Assembly (NCBI GenBank): GCA_012514145.1
Contig: JAAZAV010000010.1
Location: 60,988-124,987 of the forward strand
Length of the DNA: 64,000 nucleotides
Direction of reading: 5' to 3'
Source: Clostridiales bacterium
Lineage (GTDB): Bacteria; Bacillota; Clostridia; Oscillospirales; CAG-272
The notes beneath the pieces were generated by a model, which saw only the letters and a program-made list of their open reading frames with translations, was not told the origin of the DNA and did no database searches. Shown piece by piece: positions 8,487-17,427 of this stretch (positions are counted from its first letter, which is position 1; each line of letters begins with the position of its first letter). Made by a program: the position numbers and the translations under genes.

Positions 8487-11273
8487 TCATTCGGTGCGGA
8501 GTGCTATAACGGGATCCTTGGTCGACGCTTTTTTGGCGGGATACAAACCGCCGACAGCGGTGACTATTATGCTCAAAGCTACCAGTATTGAAGCCGATGC
8601 GATCGGCAGAATCGCCGACATATCCGATGTTTCGAGCAGAATATGAATAATGGCGTTTATGGGTATTATTAAAAGCAGTGAAGTACCGACGCCGATAAGC
8701 CCGGCACAGAAACCGATAATTACGGTTTCGGCGTTGAACACCTGAGAAATGTTTCTTTTTGATGCGCCGAGCGCGCGGAGAATACCGATCTCCTTTGTGC
8801 GTTCCAATACCGATATATGTGTTATTATGCCTATCATTATGCTTGAAACCACAAGCGAAACCGACACAAAGGCGATCAGAATATATGATATGACATCGAT
8901 TATCGAGGTAAGGGAGGAGGTCAGCATCTCAACATAGTCGGTGTAGGTTATCTTCCGGCTCTTGTCAACCGTTGCGTTATAGGCTGTTATACAGTCGGAA
9001 ACCGCCTGTTTGTCCTCGAAACTGTCCACATAGATGCTGATTGACGACGGGGTGTCATAGCTCAGCTTTCCGAAGGCTTCCATATTGGCTTCATAGGACG
9101 CGCCCTCGATATACTGATCGTAGACGGCAATCAGCACATCGGGGTCGGCAGCTCCGAGCAGCCACATGTCGAGGAAAGACGCCATCATAGCTTCATCCGC
9201 CGCCTGATTCTGCGCCATTGCGAGCCAAGCGTCCTGTGTCCCCTTGTCTTCATCCGCCGAACCGTAATACATAATGGTGCGGAACAGCGCCGCTTTATCG
9301 GACACACTCAGTTTTGAAATGTAGTTTTTCGCGTCTTCGATTTTTTTATCATCATCCCCGGCTTCAAAGTCCATACCGGTCAGAATGTTTCTTGCCGGCG
9401 TCTTTTCCTGCGCCGAGACTACGGCGCTCCTGTCGGTATAGTCGATCACATGGTTTGTCAGTTTGTGCGTATAGGCGACAACGCTGTTAATCGTAACTTT
9501 GGACATGTCAACCGGACGGACGATACCGGTTATTTTCAGCTCTAAGGCATCCTCAAGCAGCTGCTCCGTCATTATGGGGTCGCTGCCGATATAGGTAAAG
9601 GTACCGTCCTTGTTGTCTTTGAAAAGATCGCATGCGGGAATCAGGCGGAAAACATGACCGCATACAGTTTCATAATCGAATTCAACCCTATCTGCGGTTT
9701 CACCGCTTTCGACAGCCTCGATTACCTTAAGGTACTCATCCCTTGTAATCAAACCGAGCTGATACAATATATCGGTCTTGATTTCATTGTCTTTATTCAG
9801 TACCAGCAGCACTTCGTCATAATTTTCGGGATAAGAGCCGTAAAGAAGCTCATAGTTATCGGTGATGACTTTGCTCACAGTTTTGCCGTCGGCGCCTGGC
9901 ATCAGTTCCGAGAAGTTTACAGCGCTTCTGTTTCCCACTCCCATGATCGTATTCATGTTGCTTATCATCCGGCTGCGGTTGTCCATCATAGCGTCAAACA
10001 TCTCCGATGAGCCGGAAATGTTTTCGGTATCGGCATCTGAGTTAACGACCCTTCCTTTGGCGTCGTAGGAATAAACCCTGAAACTGACATCATACGAGTA
10101 AGTCACGCCGTTTTCGCCCAAATGCCGGTTTATCTCGCTTCCGGGATCGTCCAGATACTTCTTGAAGGCAGTCAGGTCGTTTTCAGTGACGCTGGATGAG
10201 AAGGTTTTTTCCATTTCCAGCCGGGTGTTGTCGGCATAGACACCGTTCAGTTTGCTTTTGTCTTCGGTATCATTTTTGTCATTACGATTACGGTTCGTCT
10301 CATCCCCGTCCATGCCCATAAAACCGCTCATGTCTATAGTCTCCGAATTTATGGTTATGGGGTAAGAGGTCATCGTCTCTTTTTGTGTGTCGTCTATATA
10401 CTTATTAAGTCCGGTCGAGAGAGCCAGGATCAGCGCTATGCCTATTATGCCGATCGACCCGGCGAAGGCAGTCAGCAGGGTCCTTCCCTTTTTGGTTCTG
10501 AGATTGTCGAAACTCAAAGACAGGGAGGTCAGGAAACCCATCTTTGTTCTTTTGGCAAACTTCTCTTCCGATTTCTTCGGTTTGATTTCGTCAGGGTCAT
10601 ATACATTCGTGTCATCGACGATTTCCCCGTCGCGAAGCCGGACGATGCGGTTTGCGTATTTTAACGCAAGCTCGGAATTATGCGTCACCATAACTACAAG
10701 ACGCTTCTCGGCTACATGTTTGAGCAGTTCCATGACCTGTATGCTGGTGTCGGTGTCAAGCGCTCCGGTCGGCTCGTCGGCAAGCAGGATGTCGGGATCG
10801 TTAACCAGCGCCCGGGCGATAGCCACTCTCTGCATCTGACCGCCCGACAATTGATTGGGCTTTTTGTGCATATGATCGGAGAGCCCGACTTCTTCAAGAG
10901 CTTTACGCGCCCTATCGCGCCTTTCGCCGCGGGAAACGCCGCCTATGGTCAGCGCCAGTTCCACATTCGCGAAAACAGACTGATGAGGGATCAGATTATA
11001 TGTCTGAAACACGAAGCCGATGCTGTGATTCCGGTAAGTGTCCCAGTCTCTGTCACGGTAGTTTTTCGTGGAAATGCCGTCGATTATAAGGTCGCCGCTG
11101 TCGTAGCGGTCAAGTCCGCCGATGATATTCAGAAGTGTAGTCTTGCCGGAACCGCTCGGTCCGAGTACCGCAACGAATTCGTTTTCGCGCAGATTCATGC
11201 TTACATTTTTCAGAGCATCCTGAACGAAATCGCCGGTCTTATACTGTTTTGAGATGTTTTTGATCTGAAGCAT
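8487..11273 (-). CDS. MacB-like ABC transporter, ATPase fused to permease
   Basis: This single 928-residue polypeptide joins an ATPase to a MacB/FtsX-type permease. The ATPase part (about residues 1-225) has Walker A GPSGSGKT near residue 38, signature LSGGQMQRVAIARAL, Walker B ILLADEPTGALD and the H-loop VTHN. One membrane segment follows (about 270-290). Next comes an extracytoplasmic region of about 500 residues, much larger than in typical MacB, and then three closing membrane segments. MacB-type proteins act as mechanotransmitters or exporters for peptides, antibiotics or envelope signals rather than as solute importers. The start chosen has GAGG six bases upstream; a longer frame adds eight residues without a binding site. 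No adaptor protein or two-component system is next to it, so the substrate is unknown. Confidence 0.9.
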   Translation of the reverse strand: MLQIKNISKQYKTGDFVQDALKNVSMNLRENEFVAVLGPSGSGKTTLLNIIGGLDRYDSGDLIIDGISTKNYRDRDWDTYRNHSIGFVFQTYNLIPHQSVFANVELALTIGGVSRGERRDRARKALEEVGLSDHMHKKPNQLSGGQMQRVAIARALVNDPDILLADEPTGALDTDTSIQVMELLKHVAEKRLVVMVTHNSELALKYANRIVRLRDGEIVDDTNVYDPDEIKPKKSEEKFAKRTKMGFLTSLSLSFDNLRTKKGRTLLTAFAGSIGIIGIALILALSTGLNKYIDDTQKETMTSYPITINSETIDMSGFMGMDGDETNRNRNDKNDTEDKSKLNGVYADNTRLEMEKTFSSSVTENDLTAFKKYLDDPGSEINRHLGENGVTYSYDVSFRVYSYDAKGRVVNSDADTENISGSSEMFDAMMDNRSRMISNMNTIMGVGNRSAVNFSELMPGADGKTVSKVITDNYELLYGSYPENYDEVLLVLNKDNEIKTDILYQLGLITRDEYLKVIEAVESGETADRVEFDYETVCGHVFRLIPACDLFKDNKDGTFTYIGSDPIMTEQLLEDALELKITGIVRPVDMSKVTINSVVAYTHKLTNHVIDYTDRSAVVSAQEKTPARNILTGMDFEAGDDDKKIEDAKNYISKLSVSDKAALFRTIMYYGSADEDKGTQDAWLAMAQNQAADEAMMASFLDMWLLGAADPDVLIAVYDQYIEGASYEANMEAFGKLSYDTPSSISIYVDSFEDKQAVSDCITAYNATVDKSRKITYTDYVEMLTSSLTSIIDVISYILIAFVSVSLVVSSIMIGIITHISVLERTKEIGILRALGASKRNISQVFNAETVIIGFCAGLIGVGTSLLLIIPINAIIHILLETSDMSAILPIASASILVALSIIVTAVGGLYPAKKASTKDPVIALRTE

Positions 11274-11576
11274 TATTTTCCTCTTGATACGGTGCATGTG
11301 CTGTTTACCATGCCGTTATCGGGTATTCGAATTACCGGTTCGGTTACCTGCAGTTTTGCCGTTTCCGCTTTGATTATACCATTATGACGGCATATTTGGA
11401 ATCGGAATTTGTTAGTAAAAAGTTAAATATCAGTTTCGCACTTCTTTTTCTTTTTCTTTTAATGTGTATTTCATATGCATATGCATTGCATATGCCTGCG
11501 CAGACACAGTATATCTTTTCTTCAACAATATTAAGGCAGAGAAATGTATATTTTGTGAAAAATTCATATTTAACGG

Positions 11577-11605
11577 TTGTGCGGAAATCGACATTGTATT
11601 ATAAT
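11577..11605 (+). promoter_or_regulatory. Probable sigma-A promoter of solute-binding protein gene C
   Basis: TTGTGC and TATAAT are separated by 17 bases. The expected start site (about 11612) lies a few bases before a very stable hairpin, so the mRNA would begin with that structure. Confidence 0.6.
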
Positions 11606-11619
11606 ATAGTGGAGCCGGA

Positions 11620-11655
11620 CCGCCGCCGCGCTGCCCGGATGCAGCGCGGCGGCGG
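11620..11655 (+). repeat. Perfect 15-bp GC hairpin at the 5' end of the leader of gene C
   Basis: The arms 11620-11634 and 11641-11655 are exact reverse complements, almost all G and C, with a six-base loop CCGGAT. No T-run follows on either strand, so it is not an ordinary terminator. Its place just after the promoter suggests a 5' stabilising structure or a regulatory element; that role is inferred. Confidence 0.75.
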
Positions 11656-11786
11656 GTATGCATATTCAGCCGGGGTTTGGCGTTTCAATTCCGCATCGGG
11701 CTCGATGCATTTTCAGAACCGCATCACCGCAGCGAAACTCCGGTCAAAGGGTGCCGGTGCCCGGATTATAAAAAGGAGAATCGAAA

Positions 11787-13262
11787 ATGAAAATCGGAAC
11801 GAAAAAACTGTCACTGCTGCTTTTTGCGATTATAGTGTTCTCGGCAATCGCGCTGTCTCTGTGCGCCTGCGGCGGCTCCGATTCGGCAGCCGAAGTTACG
11901 ACCGCTGATACCGCAGCCGTCGAATCGTCAGACGATCCTGCCGATACCGAGCTAAAGGACAATCTGCCCGAAAAGGACTACAAAGGCTACGCTTTCAAGA
12001 CCTACTGCCGCTCCTGCTGCCCGTCGCATAAAAACGGTCTCTGGCAGGAAGCCGAAACCGGAGATGTGGTCGACGACTCGGTTTACAGACGCAATGTGAC
12101 GCTTGAAGAGAGATTCAATATCGTCATGGCCGAGACCATGCTGTCGGAGGGCGAGGACGTAAGCGCTCTCGCCAACTCGCTGCTTGCCGGCGACTGCATC
12201 ACCGACATTGCCATACCTCATTTCAGATTTCTCGGCGACCTCGTCCTCCAGGGACTTATGGTCGACCTTAATGAGCTTGAATATCTTGATTTCGACCGGC
12301 TCTGGTGGAATAAAAAGCTCATCGATAACTATTCGATATTCGGCAAATCCTATACCTGTTACGGCACCGTCGATGTGGACAATATCACCGATGTGGCTAT
12401 TATCCTGTTCAACAAGCGCCTTGCCGAGAATTACTGCACCGACAATTTCTACGATCTTGTGCTGGACGGCAGCTGGACTATCGATAAAATGAGCCAGATC
12501 GTCCGGACCTTCGGCGAGGACCTGAACGGCGACGGCGCCATAAAGTTTCAGGACGATCTCTTCGCCTTTACCGCCAACGCGGGCTTCATGTTCCAGTTCC
12601 AGGTAGCAATGGATCAGCCGACCACGGCAATTAACGATGCCGGCGAGCCGGAACTCTGCATCAACACCGAGCGCATGGTCAATATCGTGAATAAAATGTA
12701 CGATATGGTGGTTGCGTATGAGTATTCCGAGGTGTCAAACGACGTCAGCAACGCCGCCTTCATAGCGGGACGCTCGCTGTTCTATGTGGACAAGCTGAGC
12801 CCCTGCATTACTGAGACATTCCGCGACATGACCGACGACTACGGCATCATTCCGCTTCCAAAATACGACGAGGATCAGGATGAATATCTATCCCACGCCT
12901 CTGCCCACTCCAACCTCATCGGCGTGCCCATGATAAATCCCGACTTTGAGCGTGTGGGGATAATCCTTGAAGCCATGGCTTCGGAGGGTTACAAAACCAT
13001 TCGTCCGGCGGTTTATGACATCGCGCTGAAACAGAAGGGCGCCCGCGACAACGACAGCTCCGCCATGATCGATATCATAATGGCAGGACGAACCGGCGAC
13101 TTTGCCGACCTTTACGATGAATGGGGTCTTGTCTATACCCTCGATCACCTTGTGGGACGCCAGCAGAAGAACACCTTTGCCTCCTTCTATGCCTCCAATG
13201 AGGCGGCATCGGTCAAGCGTCTCAAGAATGCCGTCGAACTCTTTAAGGGGATCACCGAGTAA
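11787..13262 (+). CDS. Orphan extracellular solute-binding lipoprotein C
   Basis: This 491-residue family-1 sugar-type binding protein has lipobox LSLCACGGSD and a Ser/Thr/Ala-rich linker, then the mature fold. It carries the shared loop DLNGDGAIKFQDDLFAF and the closing segment ARDNDSSAMIDIIM. AAAAGGAG precedes the ATG at a good distance. It is transcribed alone behind a leader of about 175 nt and ends at a strong bidirectional terminator facing the long ECF sigma factor gene. No permease or ATPase of an importer is near. Confidence 0.88.
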   Translation: MKIGTKKLSLLLFAIIVFSAIALSLCACGGSDSAAEVTTADTAAVESSDDPADTELKDNLPEKDYKGYAFKTYCRSCCPSHKNGLWQEAETGDVVDDSVYRRNVTLEERFNIVMAETMLSEGEDVSALANSLLAGDCITDIAIPHFRFLGDLVLQGLMVDLNELEYLDFDRLWWNKKLIDNYSIFGKSYTCYGTVDVDNITDVAIILFNKRLAENYCTDNFYDLVLDGSWTIDKMSQIVRTFGEDLNGDGAIKFQDDLFAFTANAGFMFQFQVAMDQPTTAINDAGEPELCINTERMVNIVNKMYDMVVAYEYSEVSNDVSNAAFIAGRSLFYVDKLSPCITETFRDMTDDYGIIPLPKYDEDQDEYLSHASAHSNLIGVPMINPDFERVGIILEAMASEGYKTIRPAVYDIALKQKGARDNDSSAMIDIIMAGRTGDFADLYDEWGLVYTLDHLVGRQQKNTFASFYASNEAASVKRLKNAVELFKGITE

Positions 13263-13307
13263 TTCCCTGCGCTTCACCGATTGTACGGCGTATTAACTTT
13301 CATTGCG

Positions 13308-13343
13308 AAAAACGGACTTTTGCCGCGGCAAAAGTCCGTTTTT
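13308..13343 (+). terminator. Strong bidirectional terminator
   Basis: A 17-bp perfect stem (AAAAACGGACTTTTGCC and its complement) has a two-base GC centre, with A-run and T-run flanks. It separates the convergent binding-protein gene and the ECF sigma factor gene and can stop transcription from either side. Confidence 0.9.
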
Positions 13344-13407
13344 GTATTTCATGTGTCAAATGCCGCAGGCTTTGCCGTGCCGGCAGTTTGCGCCCCGGCG
13401 GTAAATG

Positions 13408-15033
13408 TCACTTCATGACGCTCATCCAGCAGCCCTCCGCGCCGATGCCGTTCTCCGGCGGCGTGAGAATCCCTTTCTCGATAAGCGCCTCAACGACCGC
13501 GTCGAGTACCGGCATGTTTGCAAGACTGTTTGCAAACTTCCATTCGCCGAGCAGATATTCGGGAACAGCTTTTTTGATTAGAGCCGCAAGCTTTTCCGCC
13601 ACTATCTCCGCTTCAGCTTCAAAGAATCCGCTGCGAAGCCTGTTGCTGATCTCAAAGAGCCTTTCCCGATCCTCCATTGAACATACAAGCAGCTTTGTGT
13701 AAAGCATGTCTCCTTCACGGAACAGATAGCCCTGCTCTATCGCCTTGGCGGCGTGCTCTTTTTCGGCTTCGGAAAGATCCGACACGCTCAGTCCGTCAAT
13801 GGCAAGGAGTGCCAACTGAATCTGAGGATCGCGTGAAACGTTCAGGTCGCAGCCGAAATGCTTTTTTATACGTGTGATATAAATATTGTCGAGATGGACT
13901 TTCGAAAAGCCGCAGACATTTTCCGCGTCTACCCCGTCCCAGCCTCCGCCGTAACACTTTCCGTTGTAAACATAACCGAATACGCTGAAAGGACGCCTGA
14001 CCTTTTCATAACGGGAAAAATGCCGTTCGGAAAGGATGCTCTCCACATTAGCTGAAATAGCGTCGGACATGTTGAACACCTGCTGCCAGAGTATCAGATT
14101 CAGGTCGACTTTCCTGTTGATGTAAGGAAAAGAAAGGTATTCATCCTTGTGGGCTTCTATGTAGTCGGCGATTATTTCACATATCTTCGGAAGCCTCTCC
14201 GTATATAACTCATTGGCTTTTTCCATTACATCCTTGTCCAAAAGGATAAAGTTGACGGCATATCTGCCGTTTTCCGTTTTGCACAGCAGGCCGTATTCAC
14301 CGTTAGCTCCTCTTGTGAGAATGTCAAGCTCCTCCTCAACATAAACGGTGGGCACGTTAAGTTCTTCCGCAATTTCGGATGCGCTCATAGGCTTTCTGTT
14401 ACAGAGCCAGACGATGTGCTTGGAAAACATCCTGTGAAAACCGTCGCGCGGGTCTCCCCAGTCGGGATTGCCGGTTCCCCAGATAATAAGAATGATTTTT
14501 TCAAGGGCAAGCGGTTTGTTATAAGTTTCGCTCATTTCTTCTACCTCGCTTCTGATTTTCTGTCTTGCATAAAACAATCTCTGACGCACCGCGCCGTCAC
14601 TGGTGTTCAGTTTCTTTGCTATCTCGCCGGTCGAAAGCCCGTCTATGTAGTACATGACCATGACTTCCCGGTAGGCTTTTGTAAGGAACGCAATGCGCCG
14701 ATAAACCGCGCTGAGCAGCTCATCGCCGTAATCCTCCGGCTCTTCGTCGGCGACATACTGCAGGACTTCATCGGCGTCGCCGCCGCAGAAGGTATCGGTG
14801 CGAATTTTCCTTTTGTCCGAAAAATCGGCGTACACATTCCTCGCAACCCGCCAGATGAAGGCATATATGTTGGTAATATCGCCGTCCTTATTCGCCGCCT
14901 TCACCAGGGCGTAGATTATGTCCGAACATAACTCCTGCGCTTCATAGCTGTCGTTGGTGCGCGCATAGCAAAAACCGAACAGCTTGTCAAGCAGGTCGTC
15001 GTCAAATTGTTTCAGCAGTTCACGTTTTTTCAT
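13408..15033 (-). CDS. ECF-type sigma factor with a ~370-residue C-terminal extension (paralogue 1)
   Basis: The 541-residue protein starts as an extracytoplasmic-function sigma factor. Region 2 lies at about residues 10-80 (AQELCSDIIYALVK, FIWRVARNVYADF). Region 4 lies at about 105-160 (LTKAYREVMVMYYIDGLSTG, then DGAVRQRLFYARQKI). ECF factors usually end near residue 180. Here the chain goes on with an HTH-like segment, SASEIAEELNVPTVYVEEEL (about 220-240), and about 300 residues with no family I recognise and no membrane segments. A paralogue with the same plan lies at 47383-49044. The ATG at 15033 has only a weak binding site; a TTG twelve bases upstream is possible. No anti-sigma gene is adjacent; a lipoprotein gene is divergent. 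The extension may sense a ligand in place of an anti-sigma factor; this is inference. Confidence 0.8.
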   Translation of the reverse strand: MKKRELLKQFDDDLLDKLFGFCYARTNDSYEAQELCSDIIYALVKAANKDGDITNIYAFIWRVARNVYADFSDKRKIRTDTFCGGDADEVLQYVADEEPEDYGDELLSAVYRRIAFLTKAYREVMVMYYIDGLSTGEIAKKLNTSDGAVRQRLFYARQKIRSEVEEMSETYNKPLALEKIILIIWGTGNPDWGDPRDGFHRMFSKHIVWLCNRKPMSASEIAEELNVPTVYVEEELDILTRGANGEYGLLCKTENGRYAVNFILLDKDVMEKANELYTERLPKICEIIADYIEAHKDEYLSFPYINRKVDLNLILWQQVFNMSDAISANVESILSERHFSRYEKVRRPFSVFGYVYNGKCYGGGWDGVDAENVCGFSKVHLDNIYITRIKKHFGCDLNVSRDPQIQLALLAIDGLSVSDLSEAEKEHAAKAIEQGYLFREGDMLYTKLLVCSMEDRERLFEISNRLRSGFFEAEAEIVAEKLAALIKKAVPEYLLGEWKFANSLANMPVLDAVVEALIEKGILTPPENGIGAEGCWMSVMK

Positions 15034-15153
15034 GGTTTTACTCAAAGCGATTGATCAATGCTTTCACCTATATAGTCTGTCGGAACAGCGCTTTGTTAGG
15101 CAGGTACGGGATAATATTTTACAGAATAGGATGTTCGGGAAACACCTGAGATA

Positions 15154-15183
15154 ATTCTACAATCGAACAGGCATGTTTGTCAA
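15154..15183 (-). promoter_or_regulatory. Probable sigma-A promoter of the long ECF sigma factor gene
   Basis: On the minus strand TTGACA and TAGAAT are separated by 18 bases, about 110 nt before the start codon. Together with the plus-strand promoter at 15267-15295 it forms a divergent promoter region. The whole gap between the two genes (15034-15363) holds no other coding sequence. Confidence 0.65.
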
Positions 15184-15266
15184 GGACGAAAACCCGATAT
15201 AACATTATTCTCGAGGTTTCGCGAATGCCCGCCGACTATAGATTCAATATACATTTCAAATGCCGC

Positions 15267-15295
15267 TTGACTCGTCGGGCAATATCTGTTAGAAT
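15267..15295 (+). promoter_or_regulatory. Sigma-A promoter of the lipoprotein gene
   Basis: TTGACT and TAGAAT are separated by 17 bases. It diverges from the sigma factor promoter; the region between them could hold a shared control site. Confidence 0.65.
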
Positions 15296-15363
15296 GAACC
15301 TGTGATATAATGACGAAATTATACGGTGAGTTTATCGCCATGCTTGAAGGAGAGCGTAACAAA

Positions 15364-16152
15364 ATGAGACACAATGCCGCTATTCGATACTTCATCCTAT
15401 TGCTTGCCACTGCAGCGATTGTTTTACACGGCTGTTCTGCTCCGGGCAGTGACGCCGATATGGATCAGACCGAGACAGATCTTCCGGGGGAGAACACTGC
15501 CCCAGTCATATCGCCGGATCAGCCGGACAACGCAGATGAGGAGTTGATTCTCACAGAAGACGCCAAGGGGCGGCAGTTTACCCGGGAAGAGTGGATTAAT
15601 GGACACCTGCGCACCGATTTCGGTTTCCGCAAGAATCCCGACCCCGCCTCTCTCAGCGACGATAAGCTGTTCGAATACATGAATGACGCCTATACGGCGG
15701 CATACGGTATCTTCAGCATGTATTATGTCTGCAGCGACATCATGTACGGCTGTCAGGTATTCTCGTCGGATATGCCGATGGTAGAAATAGACTCCCTGCT
15801 CTACAACAATATGCATAACCCGGTTTTTCCGACGCTTGAAGCATGGGAGAGTTACATGCGGGGAATTCTTTCCGATGAACTGACCGATGAGCTTCTGTCC
15901 GAGAAAAAATTCATCTCCCACGAAGGCGAGCTCTGGGGGGTTATGGGTGCGAGGGGCACGGATATCCGTATGAAAACCGTGGATTATGAGGTCAAAGACC
16001 GCTCCAAAGACAAAATTGTCTACACGGCGATTGTGGAAATCCGTGAAGACGACCTCAGCGCCGAAATTCCGGATGAAGTAAAAACCTTTGACTTCACATA
16101 CAGCCTGACCGATGACGGGTGGCGCTGGACGAAGTTTTATCTCTATCACTGA
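15364..16152 (+). CDS. Lipoprotein of unknown function
   Basis: The 262-residue product has a basic n-region, a hydrophobic core and the lipobox IVLHGCSAPG, so it should be membrane-anchored outside the cell. An acidic linker of about 60 residues follows, then a compact domain with DDKLFEYMNDAYTAAYG, a WESYMRGILSDELTDELL helix and a closing DGWRWTKFYLYH strand. I do not recognise the family. GGAGAG lies nine bases before the ATG; an earlier in-frame ATG lacks a binding site. The gene is divergent from the long ECF sigma factor gene, so a link as sensor or target is possible but not shown. Confidence 0.75.
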   Translation: MRHNAAIRYFILLLATAAIVLHGCSAPGSDADMDQTETDLPGENTAPVISPDQPDNADEELILTEDAKGRQFTREEWINGHLRTDFGFRKNPDPASLSDDKLFEYMNDAYTAAYGIFSMYYVCSDIMYGCQVFSSDMPMVEIDSLLYNNMHNPVFPTLEAWESYMRGILSDELTDELLSEKKFISHEGELWGVMGARGTDIRMKTVDYEVKDRSKDKIVYTAIVEIREDDLSAEIPDEVKTFDFTYSLTDDGWRWTKFYLYH

Positions 16153-16214
16153 TATATCAGCAGACAGAAAAAGAAAGCCGCGGCGAAAATCCACATTAAG
16201 CGAGAAAAACATAG

Positions 16215-17183
16215 ATGGTTTATGCAGTAATATCGGACATTCACGGGAATTTATCCGCATTCAAGGCGGTTATTGACGATGCGGCGGCGAAGGGCGCCGA
16301 AGCCTTCCTGCTGCTTGGCGACTATTTTCGAGACACATCGAAAATCAACGAAGTGATAGACAGAATCCGCTCTTTGCCCGGCTGCACCGCCGTTTTGGGC
16401 AACGGCGATATCGGTGTTATTTCCCTTGACAAAACAAAACCGGAGCATTGTTCACACGAGCAGATGCTGCCGAACTTCTGGACATATAAGAATCTGTCAA
16501 GGCAAAATCTGGAATTTTTGAAATCTTTACCGGAAACCGCCGATATAAAACTGTCCTGCGGAAAGACTGTTCATTTGTCTCACAGCATCTCACTTATCGG
16601 TCACAAGCCCAGGCTAGGAGCTTTTCATTCGGGGGATTATGCGAGAAAAATGGAACGTTCCCCCTTCACCGTTGAAGAAGGATGGTCCGCCATGCGGAAA
16701 GCCGCCGAAGAATATTCCGATGAAGTTGCCGCTTATCCGGGCGATATATGTCTTTTCGGGCACAATCATCTGCAGTACTCGGGAATTACAGCGGGGAAAA
16801 TACTGCTGAATCCGGGAAGCTGCGGCATGCCTGCCGATTATGACACCCGCGCACCTTATGCACTCCTGATCAATGACGGTGACGGGGTGGAAATACAGCT
16901 TCACCGCGTTGAATATGATGTTGAGCAAACCATCAGGGAAGGCCTTGAATTTGACGGTTTCCCTCATGCCCGCTTCTGGGGCAGACTGCGCGCCGCCACA
17001 CTTAAATCAGCATCAAGCATTCCGATGAGCCGATTCTGGCAGCATGCAAGAGCTGTCGGCGGCGGGATCTTTCCCATGGAAAACGATTTGTGGCGCAGAG
17101 CTGTTGAGACGTTTGAGTTTGATTATGACTGGAGCCTCGATGACTGGCGCAGGTTCGGGGAGAGGCAGGATGGGGTGAAATGA
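16215..17183 (+). CDS. Calcineurin-like metallophosphoesterase (YfcE/MJ0936-type)
   Basis: This 322-residue protein is a metal-dependent phosphoesterase. The dimetal motifs are in order: SDIHGN at the N-terminus, LGDYF at about residue 35, GNGD at about 62 (GNHD or GNCD in most relatives), a histidine in the middle (HLSHSIS), GHNH near 185 and NPGSCG near 200. Enzymes of this group hydrolyse phosphodiesters or nucleotides; the substrate is not predictable here. A C-terminal extension of about 80 residues beyond the usual core is rich in Trp and Arg. The gene follows the lipoprotein gene by 62 bp with a weak ribosome binding site and may be co-transcribed. Confidence 0.88.
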   Translation: MVYAVISDIHGNLSAFKAVIDDAAAKGAEAFLLLGDYFRDTSKINEVIDRIRSLPGCTAVLGNGDIGVISLDKTKPEHCSHEQMLPNFWTYKNLSRQNLEFLKSLPETADIKLSCGKTVHLSHSISLIGHKPRLGAFHSGDYARKMERSPFTVEEGWSAMRKAAEEYSDEVAAYPGDICLFGHNHLQYSGITAGKILLNPGSCGMPADYDTRAPYALLINDGDGVEIQLHRVEYDVEQTIREGLEFDGFPHARFWGRLRAATLKSASSIPMSRFWQHARAVGGGIFPMENDLWRRAVETFEFDYDWSLDDWRRFGERQDGVK

Positions 17184-17366
17184 TGCTTTATCTAAAAAAA
17201 GCAGTCATGAGTGTGACTTCGGCGCTTTTGTGAAAAAATAACACGAAGTGAAATATCTTTGCGTTTGCCGCAAACAGAGCTTTGCACGGAATATATGTAT
17301 ATCTCCATGTTATTCATGTGGTGTAAACGGTATTGCATTCTGAGGTGAAATATCGGGAATTCGCTG

Positions 17367-17395
17367 TTGACACACGGAAGGTTGAGGATTACAAT
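17367..17395 (+). promoter_or_regulatory. Sigma-A promoter of solute-binding protein gene D
   Basis: A perfect TTGACA and TACAAT are separated by 17 bases, ending about 30 bp before the start codon. Confidence 0.8.
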
Positions 17396-17427
17396 TAAAG
17401 CAATTGACTTATAAGGGAGAATATGCA

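Larger units (their letters stand above)
11274..11786 (+). other. Gene-free region between the ABC exporter and solute-binding protein C
   Basis: No convincing coding sequence is present. The left part (to about 11400) should hold the exporter promoter; TATAAT-like bases occur near 11373-11378 on the minus strand without a good -35. The middle is AT-rich with repeated CATATGCA-type palindromes near 11470-11495. The right part holds the promoter and leader hairpin described separately. Confidence 0.6.

Noticed and set aside
11384..11908. 174-codon open frame across the promoter and leader of gene C
   Set aside because: It runs through a promoter and a perfect GC hairpin and overlaps the true signal peptide in another frame.
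2343..15146. 15-base string GGTGTTTCCCGAACA shared by the S10 leader and the ECF sigma factor leader (15132-15146)
   Set aside because: A few 15-base matches are expected by chance in 64 kb counting both strands, and the orientation relative to the two transcripts differs.
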